From assembly GCA_946406305.1 (NCBI GenBank), contig CAMJKC010000120.1, positions 1-5,046 of the forward strand: a stretch of 5,046 bases of DNA. Reading direction: 5' to 3'. The notes beneath the pieces were generated by a model. The model saw only the letters and a program-made list of their open reading frames with translations, made no database searches and was not told where the DNA came from. A program made the translations under genes and the position numbers. The first letter of the stretch is position 1, and every line of letters begins with the position of its first letter. Below are positions 4,966 through 5,046 of this stretch, piece after piece. The DNA comes from an uncultured Lachnospiraceae bacterium (GTDB lineage: Bacteria; Bacillota; Clostridia; Lachnospirales; Lachnospiraceae).

Positions 4966-5046
4966 TATGAACAATAAAATTAAAAAGAAAACCTCGATTT
5001 TTAGATTAAATTCCGTTTATAAAATATAAATGAATATTCCTAAACT

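Noticed and set aside
4978..5046. AAAACC-TCG-ATTTT near 4988-5003 as a terminator
   Set aside because: The potential stem is short, has almost no loop and lacks a matching GC arm; nothing else could be supported in the last 70 bases.

Overview
The window is very AT-rich (roughly 70% or more A+T by eye). It has short Shine-Dalgarno sites, AGA-dominated arginine codons, an N-terminal Sec signal peptide, clostridial-type cell-wall-binding repeats and the C-terminus of a large serine recombinase. Together these suggest a low-GC Gram-positive bacterium, most likely a Clostridia-type member of the Bacillota. No gene here allows a species-level call.

Layout. Bases 2-94 are the last 30 codons of a rightward gene cut by the window edge, read as a large serine site-specific recombinase. 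An intrinsic terminator overlaps its stop codon. An AT-rich promoter region follows, then three rightward genes in one likely operon. The first (206-1159) encodes a secreted protein with cell-wall-binding repeats. The second (1209-1895) encodes a small membrane-anchored protein with a glycine-zipper segment. The third (1910-3757) encodes a 615-residue protein ordered as beta-rich domain, zinc ribbon, charged coiled coil, one membrane helix, TPR-like helices and a C-terminal domain. The three-gene unit ends at a strong hairpin-plus-T-tract terminator at 3870-3900.

Bases 3758-4381 hold no intact gene. They contain short repeats next to the terminator, two short overlapping open stretches that look like decayed coding sequence, AT-rich inverted repeats, and a more GC-rich structured patch near 4305-4353. 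A leftward gene at 4382-4912 encodes a 176-residue protein with one N-terminal membrane helix. It has its own extended -10 promoter and a symmetric operator-like repeat at the expected transcription start.

How the genes may work together. The three rightward genes share one direction, have short gaps, show no internal terminator and are all predicted to be exported or membrane-bound. They may form a cell-envelope module in which the third protein links a cytoplasmic zinc ribbon to an outside TPR region. That is inference; none of the four complete proteins has a function I can name. The recombinase end and the decayed sequence suggest that the window lies in or at the border of a mobile or accessory region.
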